Of a stretch of 64,000 bases of DNA, positions 26,881 through 35,261 are shown piece by piece. The first letter of the stretch is position 1, and every line of letters starts with the position of its first letter. This DNA is from Paracoccus sp. (in: a-proteobacteria) (GTDB lineage: Bacteria; Pseudomonadota; Alphaproteobacteria; Rhodobacterales; Rhodobacteraceae): the NCBI RefSeq assembly GCF_030538655.1, contig NZ_JAUNTO010000002.1:166711-230710 (forward strand), read 5' to 3'. The notes beneath the pieces are model-generated. The model saw only the letters and a program-made list of their open reading frames with translations. It had not been told where the DNA came from and did no database searches. The translations under genes and the position numbers were made by a program.

Positions 26881-27170
26881 CGTAACTACTCCTGAAACAC
26901 AAACTGAATCGACTGTCGAATGCCCTGTGCCGGTGAGCCGGGCATCATGGCCTTATGATGACCGAGAATCGCCTTAAGCGCCTTTTGCCTAAAAGTATAG
27001 AAAAATTTCGAGCTAATAGATCATAACGCTACGGCATTAATCTTTAACGGAAAAAAATGCCGACGATGCAAAGTGTGATTTGCGGGACATGCAATCCGTG
27101 CCGCTTGCATGGGTCGTTCGCTTGCCCTAGATGTTAAGGAAACAGGCCAACAACACGAATGGAAAAACCA
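26881..27170. promoter_or_regulatory. AT-rich divergent promoter region for the VPLPA-CTERM gene and hfq
   Basis: About 290 bases without a gene. It is markedly AT-rich around 26985-27060, unlike the rest of the window. No palindrome long enough to name an operator was seen. It should hold both promoters. Confidence 0.45.
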
Positions 27171-27404
27171 ATGGCTGGCGACAAGCAAAACCTTCAGGAC
27201 GCGTTCCTCAACCACGTCCGCAAGGCAAAAGTGCCGGTCACGATCTTTCTTATCAACGGCGTAAAGTTGCAGGGGGTCATAACCTGGTTTGACAACTTTT
27301 GCGTGTTGTTGCGCCGCGACGGCCAGTCGCAGCTTGTCTATAAACATGCGATCAGCACCATCATGCCCGGTCAGCCAATCAGCCTGTATGAAGGCGAGGA
27401 CTGA
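27171..27404 (+). CDS. hfq: RNA chaperone Hfq
   Basis: 77 residues from ATG 27171, which has GGAAAAA just upstream; ATG 27159 would add four residues but lacks a ribosome-binding site. Canonical Sm motifs are present: [20 protein letters not shown] (Sm1) and [16 protein letters not shown] (Sm2). Alphaproteobacterial Hfq is of this length with a short acidic end (LYEGED). It mediates sRNA-mRNA pairing. hflX follows immediately. Confidence 0.98.
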   Translation: MAGDKQNLQDAFLNHVRKAKVPVTIFLINGVKLQGVITWFDNFCVLLRRDGQSQLVYKHAISTIMPGQPISLYEGED

Positions 27405-28703
27405 TTGGCGCAGCCCACCTCGACCGAGGCTTTGCCGACCCGTGCCTATGTGATTCACCCTGATCTGGGTCACGGGCGCAATCAGCGCCGCACCCCCGAA
27501 CATGCGCTGGCCGAGGCGGCGGCGCTGGCCCATGCCCTGCCCGGAACCGAGATCGTCGGGGCCGAGGTGGCGCGGCTGCGTGCTGTCACCCCGGCAACCC
27601 TGTTCGGCAGCGGCAAGGTCGATGAACTGGGCGCGGCCCTGCGCGATGCCGAGGCGGAACTGGTGCTGATCGATGGTCCGGTCAGCCCGGTGCAACAGCG
27701 CAATCTGGAAAAGGCGTGGGACGTCAAGCTGCTGGACCGCACCGGGTTGATTCTGGAAATCTTTGCCGACCGTGCCCGCACGCGTGAAGGCGTGTTGCAG
27801 GTTGAACTGGCCGCGCTGGCCTATCAGCGCACCCGGCTGGTGCGGGCGTGGACCCACCTTGAGCGGCAGCGGGGCGGTTTGGGCTTTGTCGGTGGCCCCG
27901 GCGAAACTCAGATCGAGGCTGACCGCCGCGCCATCGACGAACAGATGGTCCGGCTGCGCCGTCAGTTGGAACGGGTGGTGAAAACCCGCAGCCTGCACCG
28001 CGCCGCGCGGGCCAAGGTGCCCTATCCCATCGTCGCGCTGGTCGGTTACACCAACGCCGGGAAATCGACGCTGTTCAACCGCCTGACCGGGGCCGATGTC
28101 ATGGCCAAGGACATGCTGTTCGCCACGCTGGATCCGACGATGCGCGGCATCCGTCTGAACGGTGGGCGGCAAGTAATTTTGTCCGACACCGTGGGCTTTA
28201 TCAGCGATTTGCCGCATGAACTGGTCGCTGCCTTTCGCGCCACGCTGGAAGAAGTGCTTGAGGCCGATCTGATTCTGCATGTGCGCGACATCAGCCATCC
28301 GGAAACCGCCGAACAGGCTGCAGATGTGGCCGATATTCTGGGCAAACTGGGCGTGGATGAGACCTTTCCGCAGATCGAGGTCTGGAACAAGATCGACGCT
28401 CTGCCGCCCGACTCGCGTGAGGCGCTGCGCCGCACCGACGCCCGGACCGCAGGCGTGCAGGCCGTCAGTGCCCTGACGGGCGAGGGACTGGATGATCTGA
28501 TCGCCGCCATCGAAGCCCGTCTGGCCGAGGCACTGGACGAACCGCTGTTCGATGAAACGCTGGTTCTGCCCTTTGACGATGGCCGCCGCCGCGCGTGGCT
28601 GCATCAGGCCGGTGTCGTCCAGTCAGAACTGGCCACCGAAGATGGTCAGCGCCTGCACCTGCGCTGGTCTGACCGGCAAAAGCGGGCATTCGGGGCGCTG
28701 TAG
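27405..28703 (+). CDS. hflX: GTPase HflX
   Basis: 432 residues from a TTG directly abutting the hfq stop; GGCGAGGA within hfq gives a good ribosome-binding site. The N-terminal ribosome-binding domain includes RGGLGFVGGPGETQIEADRR. The G domain has VGYTNAGKSTLFNRLT (G1), SDTVGF (G3) and VWNKIDAL (G4). HflX splits stalled ribosomes under stress. The end is 5 bases from the convergent sugar kinase gene. Confidence 0.96.
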   Translation: MAQPTSTEALPTRAYVIHPDLGHGRNQRRTPEHALAEAAALAHALPGTEIVGAEVARLRAVTPATLFGSGKVDELGAALRDAEAELVLIDGPVSPVQQRNLEKAWDVKLLDRTGLILEIFADRARTREGVLQVELAALAYQRTRLVRAWTHLERQRGGLGFVGGPGETQIEADRRAIDEQMVRLRRQLERVVKTRSLHRAARAKVPYPIVALVGYTNAGKSTLFNRLTGADVMAKDMLFATLDPTMRGIRLNGGRQVILSDTVGFISDLPHELVAAFRATLEEVLEADLILHVRDISHPETAEQAADVADILGKLGVDETFPQIEVWNKIDALPPDSREALRRTDARTAGVQAVSALTGEGLDDLIAAIEARLAEALDEPLFDETLVLPFDDGRRRAWLHQAGVVQSELATEDGQRLHLRWSDRQKRAFGAL

Positions 28704-28708
28704 CGCCC

Positions 28709-29623
28709 TTACAGATCCAGTTCACGCGCCCATGGTGGGTTGGCCCCCGCCCGCGACACGGTAACAGCCGCCGCACGGGCACCAAGGCTTAGCGCGGTCA
28801 ACAACTGATCCGGCGTCAGCGCGGCTAGCCCCTGTTTTGACAATACGCCCTGCTGCGACAGGCTGGCCAGCACCCCGGCGTTAAAGGTGTCGCCCGCGCC
28901 GATGGTGTCGGCCACCTGCACCTGCACCGCCGGGGCGGCGACCGGCGTGCCCTGCCAATGCGCATGGGCACCCGCTTCGCCGCCGGTTTGCAGAACGATC
29001 CGCGGCCCCATCTTCAGCACCTGCCGTGCGGCATCGGCGGCGGGCAAATCGGGAAACAGCCAGTCCAGATCATCGGCGGACAGTTTGACAATATCCGCCA
29101 TCGGCAGCAGCCGGTTCAGCCGCGCACGATATGCGGCGGGATCGGTGATGAAAAACGGGCGGATGTTCGGGTCCAGCATCACCGGCAGGCGGTGGTGTTC
29201 GCGCTCGATCAGCGCCTCGACCGCCGCGCCGCAGGGATCGGGCACAAGGCTGATGCCGCCCGCGAACAGCGCCGTCACATCGCCGGGCAGGGGCGGCAGG
29301 TCGGTCGCGCTCAGCATCCGGCCGGCCGAGCCTTCGTCATAAAAGGAATAGCGTGCCTCGCCCCCGATCAGGGTGACAAAGGCCAGCGTGGTCAGCCGGT
29401 CGGTGCGGGGGCACAGGTCGGTGTTGATCCCCGCTTCGGCCAGCGGGCGCAGCAGTTGTTCGCCGAACGGATCGCGGCTGATCGGCCACAGATAAGCGGT
29501 CGGGCAGCCCAGCCGGCCCAAGGCGACCGTGGTATTATACACCGCCCCACCCGGCAGCGGCAAAAATGCCCCCACCCCGTCCGGCACCATGTCGATTAGC
29601 GATTCGCCTGCGCAAAGGATCAT
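28709..29623 (-). CDS. PfkB family sugar kinase (fructokinase-like)
   Basis: 304 residues; GGGGGG stands ahead of ATG 29623. The N-terminal PGGAVYNTTVALGRLG and the C-terminal DTIGAGDTFNAGVLA, holding the catalytic Asp, define the ribokinase/PfkB family. The sugar is not determinable; 5-keto or fructose substrates are common. It is divergent from zinT across a 152-base region. Confidence 0.88.
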   Translation of the reverse strand: MILCAGESLIDMVPDGVGAFLPLPGGAVYNTTVALGRLGCPTAYLWPISRDPFGEQLLRPLAEAGINTDLCPRTDRLTTLAFVTLIGGEARYSFYDEGSAGRMLSATDLPPLPGDVTALFAGGISLVPDPCGAAVEALIEREHHRLPVMLDPNIRPFFITDPAAYRARLNRLLPMADIVKLSADDLDWLFPDLPAADAARQVLKMGPRIVLQTGGEAGAHAHWQGTPVAAPAVQVQVADTIGAGDTFNAGVLASLSQQGVLSKQGLAALTPDQLLTALSLGARAAAVTVSRAGANPPWARELDL

Positions 29624-29739
29624 ACTCACCCCCCAAATTTGCCGGATGTTAGCGGTTAACAGGTGCGAGCGGTAGGGGGCCTTGCGCTGCGGCGGGTATG
29701 ATTGCGTCGAGGGATTGCAGCGGACTACAAAATGTGATT

Positions 29740-29757
29740 GATATGATATATCATAAC
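29740..29757 (+). promoter_or_regulatory. Candidate Zur box upstream of zinT
   Basis: GATATGATATATCATAAC: the inner TATGATATATCATA (29742-29755) is a perfect palindrome and the whole 18 bp is near-perfect. AT-rich palindromes of this sort are bound by the zinc repressor Zur upstream of zinT and znu genes. It lies 18 bases upstream of the zinT start codon, in a very AT-rich stretch. Confidence 0.6.
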
Positions 29758-29775
29758 ATAAAAAAGGATATCGCA

Positions 29776-30411
29776 ATGCCTGGCCTTATACCCGCTCTTT
29801 CGACCTGCACGGTCATTGCCACAATGATGCTGGCCACGCCCGCCGCCGCCCATGGCAGCCACGATCACGACAGGGATGCGGAACAGATCCATAAGGGTTA
29901 TTTCGACGACGGGCAGGTGCAGGCCCGGCCGCTGTCAGATTGGGCGGGTGAATGGCAGTCGGTCTATCCCTACCTGACCAGCGGCGCGCTGGACCCGGTG
30001 ATGACGGAGAAAGCCGCCCATGGTGACAAGACGGCGGCGGAATACCGCGCCTATTACGAAACCGGCTATCGCACCGATGTGGATCGCATCACGATCCAGG
30101 GTGACAGCGTGACGTTTTATCGCGCCGATGTCGTGACCGGGCAATATGCCGATGATGGCTATGTTATTCTGGCCTATGAAAAGGGCAATCGTGGCGTGCG
30201 CTATGTCTTTGAAAAGGTTGGCGGGGATGAGGCCGCACCGCAATTCATCCAGTTCAGCGATCACCGCATCGCGCCCGAGGCGTCGGATCATTTTCACCTG
30301 TATTGGGGCGACGACCGTGATCGGTTGCTGGGCGAACTGACCAACTGGCCGACTTATTACCCCGCCGGTCTGAGCGCCGCTCAGATCGTGGGCGAGATGC
30401 TGACACATTAA
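29776..30411 (+). CDS. zinT: ZinT family periplasmic metal-binding protein
   Basis: 211 residues; AAAAAGGA precedes ATG 29776. The signal peptide is about 1-26, then a His-rich N-terminus (AHGSHDHDRDAEQIHKGYF). The lipocalin-like domain ends with the metal ligands SDHRIAPEASDHFHLYWG. ZinT binds Zn2+ and passes it to ZnuA. No znuABC genes are in the window. Regulation by Zur is likely from the upstream palindrome. Confidence 0.92.
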   Translation: MPGLIPALSTCTVIATMMLATPAAAHGSHDHDRDAEQIHKGYFDDGQVQARPLSDWAGEWQSVYPYLTSGALDPVMTEKAAHGDKTAAEYRAYYETGYRTDVDRITIQGDSVTFYRADVVTGQYADDGYVILAYEKGNRGVRYVFEKVGGDEAAPQFIQFSDHRIAPEASDHFHLYWGDDRDRLLGELTNWPTYYPAGLSAAQIVGEMLTH

Positions 30412-30424
30412 CCCGCGCAGGGTG

Positions 30425-30448
30425 GCGGCGGATGGTGCGATCCGCCGC
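30425..30448. terminator. Bidirectional hairpin between zinT and the zinc-ribbon gene
   Basis: GCGGCGGAT (30425-30433), a 6-base loop, then ATCCGCCGC (30440-30448): a 9-bp perfect stem between two convergent genes, touching the stop codon of the minus-strand gene. Confidence 0.6.
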
Positions 30449-31725
30449 TAATACCCCCGGATCACATAGCCGCCCGGCGCGTCGATCGACAGGCCGCCTC
30501 CGCTGCTGAACTGAACATAGCCGCCCTCTTGCGCGGCGAACAGCACAGCGGCCATCACCAGCAGGGCCAGAATGACGGCCAGCGCGATTTTCCACACTGA
30601 ATAGGGCCGTTCACCCTGCACCCGCCCCGACTGGCCATTCACCACAAAACGATAGCTGTTGCCGTTGTATTTATAGGCCGCCGTCCAGATCGGCAGCAGA
30701 ATGTGTTTGAAGGTTTCGTCGCGAAAATTGGTGGCGATCCGTTCAACGCGCTGTTCATCGCCGCCAATGGCACGGCGCACATCCATGGCGATGACCCCGG
30801 CCATTTCCTGGCGGGCGATGCCATGCCCCTCGGCCAGCGGCACGGTGTAGCCCTCGGCGGTCAGCCCGGCCAGATAATCAGGGCGGTATTCGACCAGATG
30901 CGATAGATCCCACGGCGTCAGCCCATCGGTGAACCGGCGCGGCAGCGAGGTCGAGGCCAGCACCAGCACATCGTTGAAATCCCGCGCGACCTGACCCGAG
31001 GCGCGCGACCAGCGCACCCGTCGCACCTGCCGCGGCACCTGCTGACGGCGACCGTTGATTTCCTGCGTGACGTAAACGGTTTCGTAATAGGCATCGCCGC
31101 GCTGGCCACTGTATTGGCTGCGGGTGGCGGCGTCGAAGGTCCAGAACGGGGAATAGACCCCGGTCATCCGCCGCCCGCGCCGCGCATAGGCGGTCAGCCC
31201 CGAGGGCGCGAACCACAGGCTGCCCAGCCAGTCGTCCAGCGCGGCCTTGGCCTGTTCCTCGGTCACGATAAAGGGCAGCACGCCTTGCGGTTTGATCTGC
31301 CGTGTCGCGCCAGTGTCGGTGACGACAGGCGTGGCGCAGAACGGGCAGGCGGTGGCGTGGCGATCCGGGTCGGCCTCGATCTTGGCGCCGCAATTGGGGC
31401 AGGACAGGGTGCGCACCTGCTCCACGATGTCGGCCCCCGCAGCGTCCAGCCGCAGCCCCTTGTCCAGCGGAATTTCTCGCAGATCTGGGACTTTGTGCTG
31501 TGCATCCCATTGCAGAGCGCGGCCTGTGGACGGGTCCAGCAGGATCGCCTGTTCGCCCTCGGCCCCGCCAGCGGACTGGCGCGCGGGGGCGCGGGCCGGA
31601 CCATCGCCGATGCTTTGACGATGGCCGCAATGGTCGCAAATCAGTTCCCGCTGACCCGGCTGAAAGCGCAGGCTGGCGCCGCAGCTTTCACAGGGCCAGC
31701 GGTATTCGCTGCGTGGGGTGGGCAC
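30448..31725 (-). CDS. Zinc-ribbon (YdjG-like, TFIIB-type) membrane-anchored protein
   Basis: 425 residues from GTG 31725, 3 bases after the SPFH gene. There are two four-Cys ribbons: C12, C15, C30, C33 and C109, C112, C127, C130. One membrane helix lies near the C-terminus (VWKIALAVILALLVMAAVLF, about 375-395), leaving a short external tail. The central part is an uncharacterised domain. Database entries of this type are often mislabelled PriA-like. In Bacillus subtilis the related YdjG works with YdjH to place the SPFH protein YdjI at the membrane with PspA. Last gene of the operon. Confidence 0.75.
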   Translation of the reverse strand: MPTPRSEYRWPCESCGASLRFQPGQRELICDHCGHRQSIGDGPARAPARQSAGGAEGEQAILLDPSTGRALQWDAQHKVPDLREIPLDKGLRLDAAGADIVEQVRTLSCPNCGAKIEADPDRHATACPFCATPVVTDTGATRQIKPQGVLPFIVTEEQAKAALDDWLGSLWFAPSGLTAYARRGRRMTGVYSPFWTFDAATRSQYSGQRGDAYYETVYVTQEINGRRQQVPRQVRRVRWSRASGQVARDFNDVLVLASTSLPRRFTDGLTPWDLSHLVEYRPDYLAGLTAEGYTVPLAEGHGIARQEMAGVIAMDVRRAIGGDEQRVERIATNFRDETFKHILLPIWTAAYKYNGNSYRFVVNGQSGRVQGERPYSVWKIALAVILALLVMAAVLFAAQEGGYVQFSSGGGLSIDAPGGYVIRGY

Positions 31726-31728
31726 GAC

Positions 31729-32871
31729 TTAGTCAGCCTTGGGGGCCGAAGGCACGGGCGGCGGCAGCATGGTGAACAATTGCGCCAGTTCCGGCACGTC
31801 ATCGGCGGGTTGCCAACCATCCTGACCGGGCGTCCAGACCAAGGTATCGCGCCCGAACTGCCCTTCGGCGGCCATGCGGCCCAGATGGCCGCGGCCATAC
31901 GGCCCCTCGGCCTTGCCGTCGATGGCGACGTGCCAGACGGTTTCCACTGATTTGCCCGGCAGCGGCGGCGGCGCAGCGGCAGCGCCACCGGCCTGCGGCG
32001 CGGACTGTTGCTGTGGCACCGCGCCCCACGGACCGCGTGCCCCCATCCCCAGCGCAGCCCCCATCGCGGCGCCGAATCCGGCCCCCGCCCCGCCCGCGTT
32101 CTGCGAGGCGTTCAGCATGGATTCCGAGGCCGCATATTGCCCAAAACGGTCCAGATCGCCGACAATTCCCATGCTGGTGCGTTTATCCAGCATCTTTTCC
32201 ACCTGATCCGGCAGGCTGATGTTTTCGATATAAAATTCGGGGATGGTCAGGCCATAGGCGGCAACGGTGGGTGCAATGGCCTTGGCGACCATCTTGCCCA
32301 ACTGGTCGGTGTTCGCTGCCATATCCAGCACCGGAATTCCGGCCCCGGCGATCATGCGCGAAAATTCCTGCACAATGATGTTGCGCAACTGGAATGCGAT
32401 CTCGTCGCGGGTAAAGTCACCGTCGGTGCCGACGATTTCGCGCATGAACAGGCCGGGGTCGGTCACACGCATCGAATAGGTGCCGAACGCCCGCAGCCGG
32501 ACCGGGCCGAATTCAGGATCGCGGGCGATGATCGGGTTGCGCGTGCCCCATTTCAGATCGTTGAACCGGGTAGTGTTGACGAAATAGATTTCCGATTTGA
32601 ACGGGCTGCGGAAGCCGTGATCCCAGTGCTGCAACCGCGTCAGCACCGGCATGTTGTTGGTTTCCAGCATATACAGGCCTGGGCCGAATACATCGGCCAA
32701 CTGGCCTTCGTGGATAAACACGGCGGCCTGCCCTTCGCGCACGGTCAGTTTCGCGCCGTATTTGATTGCCCGCCCGCGTGTTTCATAACGCCAGACCATC
32801 GTGTCGCGGGTGTTATCCACCCATTCGATCACGTCGATGAATTCGCCAGAGATAAAGTCAAAGATGGACAT
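31729..32871 (-). CDS. SPFH domain protein with C-terminal GYF_2 domain (YdjI-like)
   Basis: 380 residues; AAGGA stands 9 bases before ATG 32871. The SPFH/virion-core-like region (about 30-270) includes LTVREGQAAVFIHEGQLADVFGPGLY and FRSPFKSEIYFVNTTRF. An Ala/Gly/Pro linker (about 270-310) leads to a GYF_2 domain (HVAIDGKAEGPYGRGHLGRM, TLVWTPGQDGWQPADD). It probably forms a membrane-associated scaffold. It lies 21 bases after the DUF2927 gene. Confidence 0.85.
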   Translation of the reverse strand: MSIFDFISGEFIDVIEWVDNTRDTMVWRYETRGRAIKYGAKLTVREGQAAVFIHEGQLADVFGPGLYMLETNNMPVLTRLQHWDHGFRSPFKSEIYFVNTTRFNDLKWGTRNPIIARDPEFGPVRLRAFGTYSMRVTDPGLFMREIVGTDGDFTRDEIAFQLRNIIVQEFSRMIAGAGIPVLDMAANTDQLGKMVAKAIAPTVAAYGLTIPEFYIENISLPDQVEKMLDKRTSMGIVGDLDRFGQYAASESMLNASQNAGGAGAGFGAAMGAALGMGARGPWGAVPQQQSAPQAGGAAAAPPPLPGKSVETVWHVAIDGKAEGPYGRGHLGRMAAEGQFGRDTLVWTPGQDGWQPADDVPELAQLFTMLPPPVPSAPKAD

Positions 32872-32892
32872 GGCCGGGTTCCTTGGCAGGGT

Positions 32893-33927
32893 TTACGATC
32901 CGCCGGTCAGTTCGGCGGCGATGCGGTGGACGATGGGTTCGGCCTGGGCCTGGGTCATGCCGGGGCGCAGGCGCGGGTCGTAAAGGATGCGCAGCAGCAA
33001 TTCATCGTGCCGGGTCAGGCGGGCGAATTCCTCGTCATCGTTAAAGATCGAGGGGCGGGCGCGCAGGCTGTCGGCGGCAAGGCCCATGCCCTGCGCCAGT
33101 TCCTCGTGAATGCACGAGGTGCGCAGGCGGGCAGGCAGTTCGGCGCGCAGAATGGCAACGGCGTTCACATATTCCGGCCCGCCGCCGCGCGAATAGGCAA
33201 AGGCGGCGCAGTAATTCTGCGGTGACAAGTTGCGGATCGCGGCGACATCCTCGGCCGGGATGCCGGGGATCAGGCGTTCCAGCCGTGGGCCTATGGCGCG
33301 GCGTTCGTCCTCGGACAGAATGAGGACGATAAAATTCCCGCCATCGCTGGCCAGACTGACCGGATGGCCCGATGCCCGCGCCAGCCGTGCAGCATAGCCG
33401 CCGATCTCGGCCCGGTCACGGCGCTGCGCGGCCATATCGGACGAGGCGCCGAATTCCAGTTGCAGCCGGATTGGCTGCGTCCAGCGGCGCAATGGCGCAG
33501 GCGTTTCCTGCCCGTCCGGGTGGCGGCGACCGTCGGGGGCGTATTCGTTGCGCAGCGCGATGCGAAAGAAATTCTGCGCCAACGTTGCCGCGTCAAAGCG
33601 AATATCGCGGGGATTGGTGTCCATCCGCAGCTTGCCGCGCGATAACAGCCCGGCTTCGGCGGTGGCCAGATACAGCCGCATGTTGCGGCTGGCTGCGGTC
33701 GGTCCGCTGGTTGCGGCCCGGTTGGTCTGGCGCGCAGCCTCGGCCCGCGCCTGCATCAATTCGGCCTGCGTGGGTCGTGCAGGCCGATCCGGTTTGGGGG
33801 CGGGGGGCGTGGGCGCGGCAACCGGGGCAGGGGCGGTTGCTTCGCTGCCCGGATCGGGCGCGCGCGCGGCGCAACCGGCCAGCAGAACCGCCAGCGCCAA
33901 TCCTCCAAGCAGGCCGCCGCGCCGCAT
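32893..33927 (-). CDS. DUF2927 domain-containing lipoprotein
   Basis: 344 residues. The signal peptide ends in a lipobox (LLAGC, Cys about 19), followed by a Pro/Ala-rich linker (about 22-60). The folded part (YLATAEAGLLSRGKLRMDT, then CAAFAYSRGGGPEYVNAVAI and CIHEELAQGMGL) is DUF2927. HEELAQ is reminiscent of a metallopeptidase HExxH-type helix, with Gln replacing the second His, so catalysis is uncertain. It sits between telA and the SPFH gene. Confidence 0.82.
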   Translation of the reverse strand: MRRGGLLGGLALAVLLAGCAARAPDPGSEATAPAPVAAPTPPAPKPDRPARPTQAELMQARAEAARQTNRAATSGPTAASRNMRLYLATAEAGLLSRGKLRMDTNPRDIRFDAATLAQNFFRIALRNEYAPDGRRHPDGQETPAPLRRWTQPIRLQLEFGASSDMAAQRRDRAEIGGYAARLARASGHPVSLASDGGNFIVLILSEDERRAIGPRLERLIPGIPAEDVAAIRNLSPQNYCAAFAYSRGGGPEYVNAVAILRAELPARLRTSCIHEELAQGMGLAADSLRARPSIFNDDEEFARLTRHDELLLRILYDPRLRPGMTQAQAEPIVHRIAAELTGGS

Positions 33928-33933
33928 CCGCGA

Positions 33934-35103
33934 TCAGGTCCGCGCGGGCGAGGTCTGGCGCGCGCGCGCGCTGGCCAAGGTATCGCGCAGCTCGCCTTCC
34001 ATCTTTTGCAATTCGGCCTCGGCGGCGACGCGGCGGGCCTTGCCTTCGTCGGCAATACGCAGGCTGTCTTCGATGGTGGCGATCAGTTCGGCATTGGCGG
34101 TGCGCACCGATTCAATGTCGAACACGCCGCGTTCCATTTCGGTGCGGATCGCAGTGTTGGCCTGGCGCAGGTTTTCGGCATTGCGGGTCAGCAGCTCGTT
34201 GGTCAGATCGGTGGCCCCTTTGACGGCCCGCGCTGCCTCGGCACTGCGCTGGATGGTGACGGCCTGCGCAAGCTGGGTTTCCCACAGCGGCACGGTGTTC
34301 ACCAGCGTGCTGTTGATCTTTGTCACCAGCGATTTGTCGTTTTCCTGCACCAGCCGGATCGAGGGCAGCGACTGCATCGTGACCTGACGGGTCAGTTTCA
34401 GGTCGTGGACACGGCGTTCCAGATCGTCGCGCACGCTGCGCAGATCGCGCAGTTCCTGCGCCTCCATCACCTGCTGATCCTCGCCTGCGGCCTTCAGTTC
34501 GGCCTCTTTCGCGGGGATGATGGTGCTGTCCATCTCACGCAGCTTTTCCTCGCCTGCGGCAATATACAGCGCCAGTTCGTCATAGAAGGCCAGCGTGCGG
34601 TCATACAGGACATCCAATGATTTGATGTCCACCAGCAGCCGCTGTTCGTGGTTTTCCAGATCGGCGGTGATGCGGTCGATCTGGCCCTGCACCTGTTCGT
34701 AATTCGCCACGAATTTGGCAAAGGGCGCCGCGCGGCCCAGCAGGCGTTCCCACCACGACCGTTCGCGCCGCACATCCAGTTCGCTGACGGAAAAGCCGCG
34801 GATCGTCGTCACAATATTACGCAGCGATTCGCCGGCAGGGCCAACATCCTTGTTCTTTACATCGGCCAGCATCTTTTGGCTGATTTCCTGCAAGCCCGAC
34901 TGCGCGCGGCTGCCGAAATGCACGACCGATCCGGTATCATGGATGTTGATTTCATCCATCCGCTTGCGGATTTCGTCGGCCACCGGCGGCGGAGCCTGAG
35001 TCAGCGGCACGACCTCGGCTGCGGGTTCGGGCAAGACAACGGCTGTGACTTGTTCGATTTCGTCCAGCGTGGCCTGCGCGCGAAGGCGGGTTTCCTCGGT
35101 CAT
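33934..35103 (-). CDS. telA: TelA/KlaA-family toxic anion resistance protein
   Basis: 389 residues from ATG 35103 with AAGGA upstream. The TelA family pattern is present: VRRERSWWERLLGRAAPFAKFVANYEQVQGQIDRI, LENHEQRLLVDIKSLDVLYD and VTMQSLPSIRLVQENDKSLV. It is cytoplasmic and strongly helical, with probable coiled coils. Members are linked to tellurite and other envelope stresses and often co-occur with Ter genes; the mechanism is unknown. It is the first gene of the four-gene operon. Confidence 0.88.
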   Translation of the reverse strand: MTEETRLRAQATLDEIEQVTAVVLPEPAAEVVPLTQAPPPVADEIRKRMDEINIHDTGSVVHFGSRAQSGLQEISQKMLADVKNKDVGPAGESLRNIVTTIRGFSVSELDVRRERSWWERLLGRAAPFAKFVANYEQVQGQIDRITADLENHEQRLLVDIKSLDVLYDRTLAFYDELALYIAAGEEKLREMDSTIIPAKEAELKAAGEDQQVMEAQELRDLRSVRDDLERRVHDLKLTRQVTMQSLPSIRLVQENDKSLVTKINSTLVNTVPLWETQLAQAVTIQRSAEAARAVKGATDLTNELLTRNAENLRQANTAIRTEMERGVFDIESVRTANAELIATIEDSLRIADEGKARRVAAEAELQKMEGELRDTLASARARQTSPART

Positions 35104-35261
35104 CCTGTCATCCTTGTTACGGGCCGGTGCTGCGGCCATGGAAGATCGTCCGCAGCATAGGCGGATTTTGCGGCGGATCAACGGGATGGCGGGATGAAAG
35201 TTCCAAAGCAAAGGGCGCGAACCATGTCCGCGCCCATATTTTTCAACAACCGGGGGCCATG

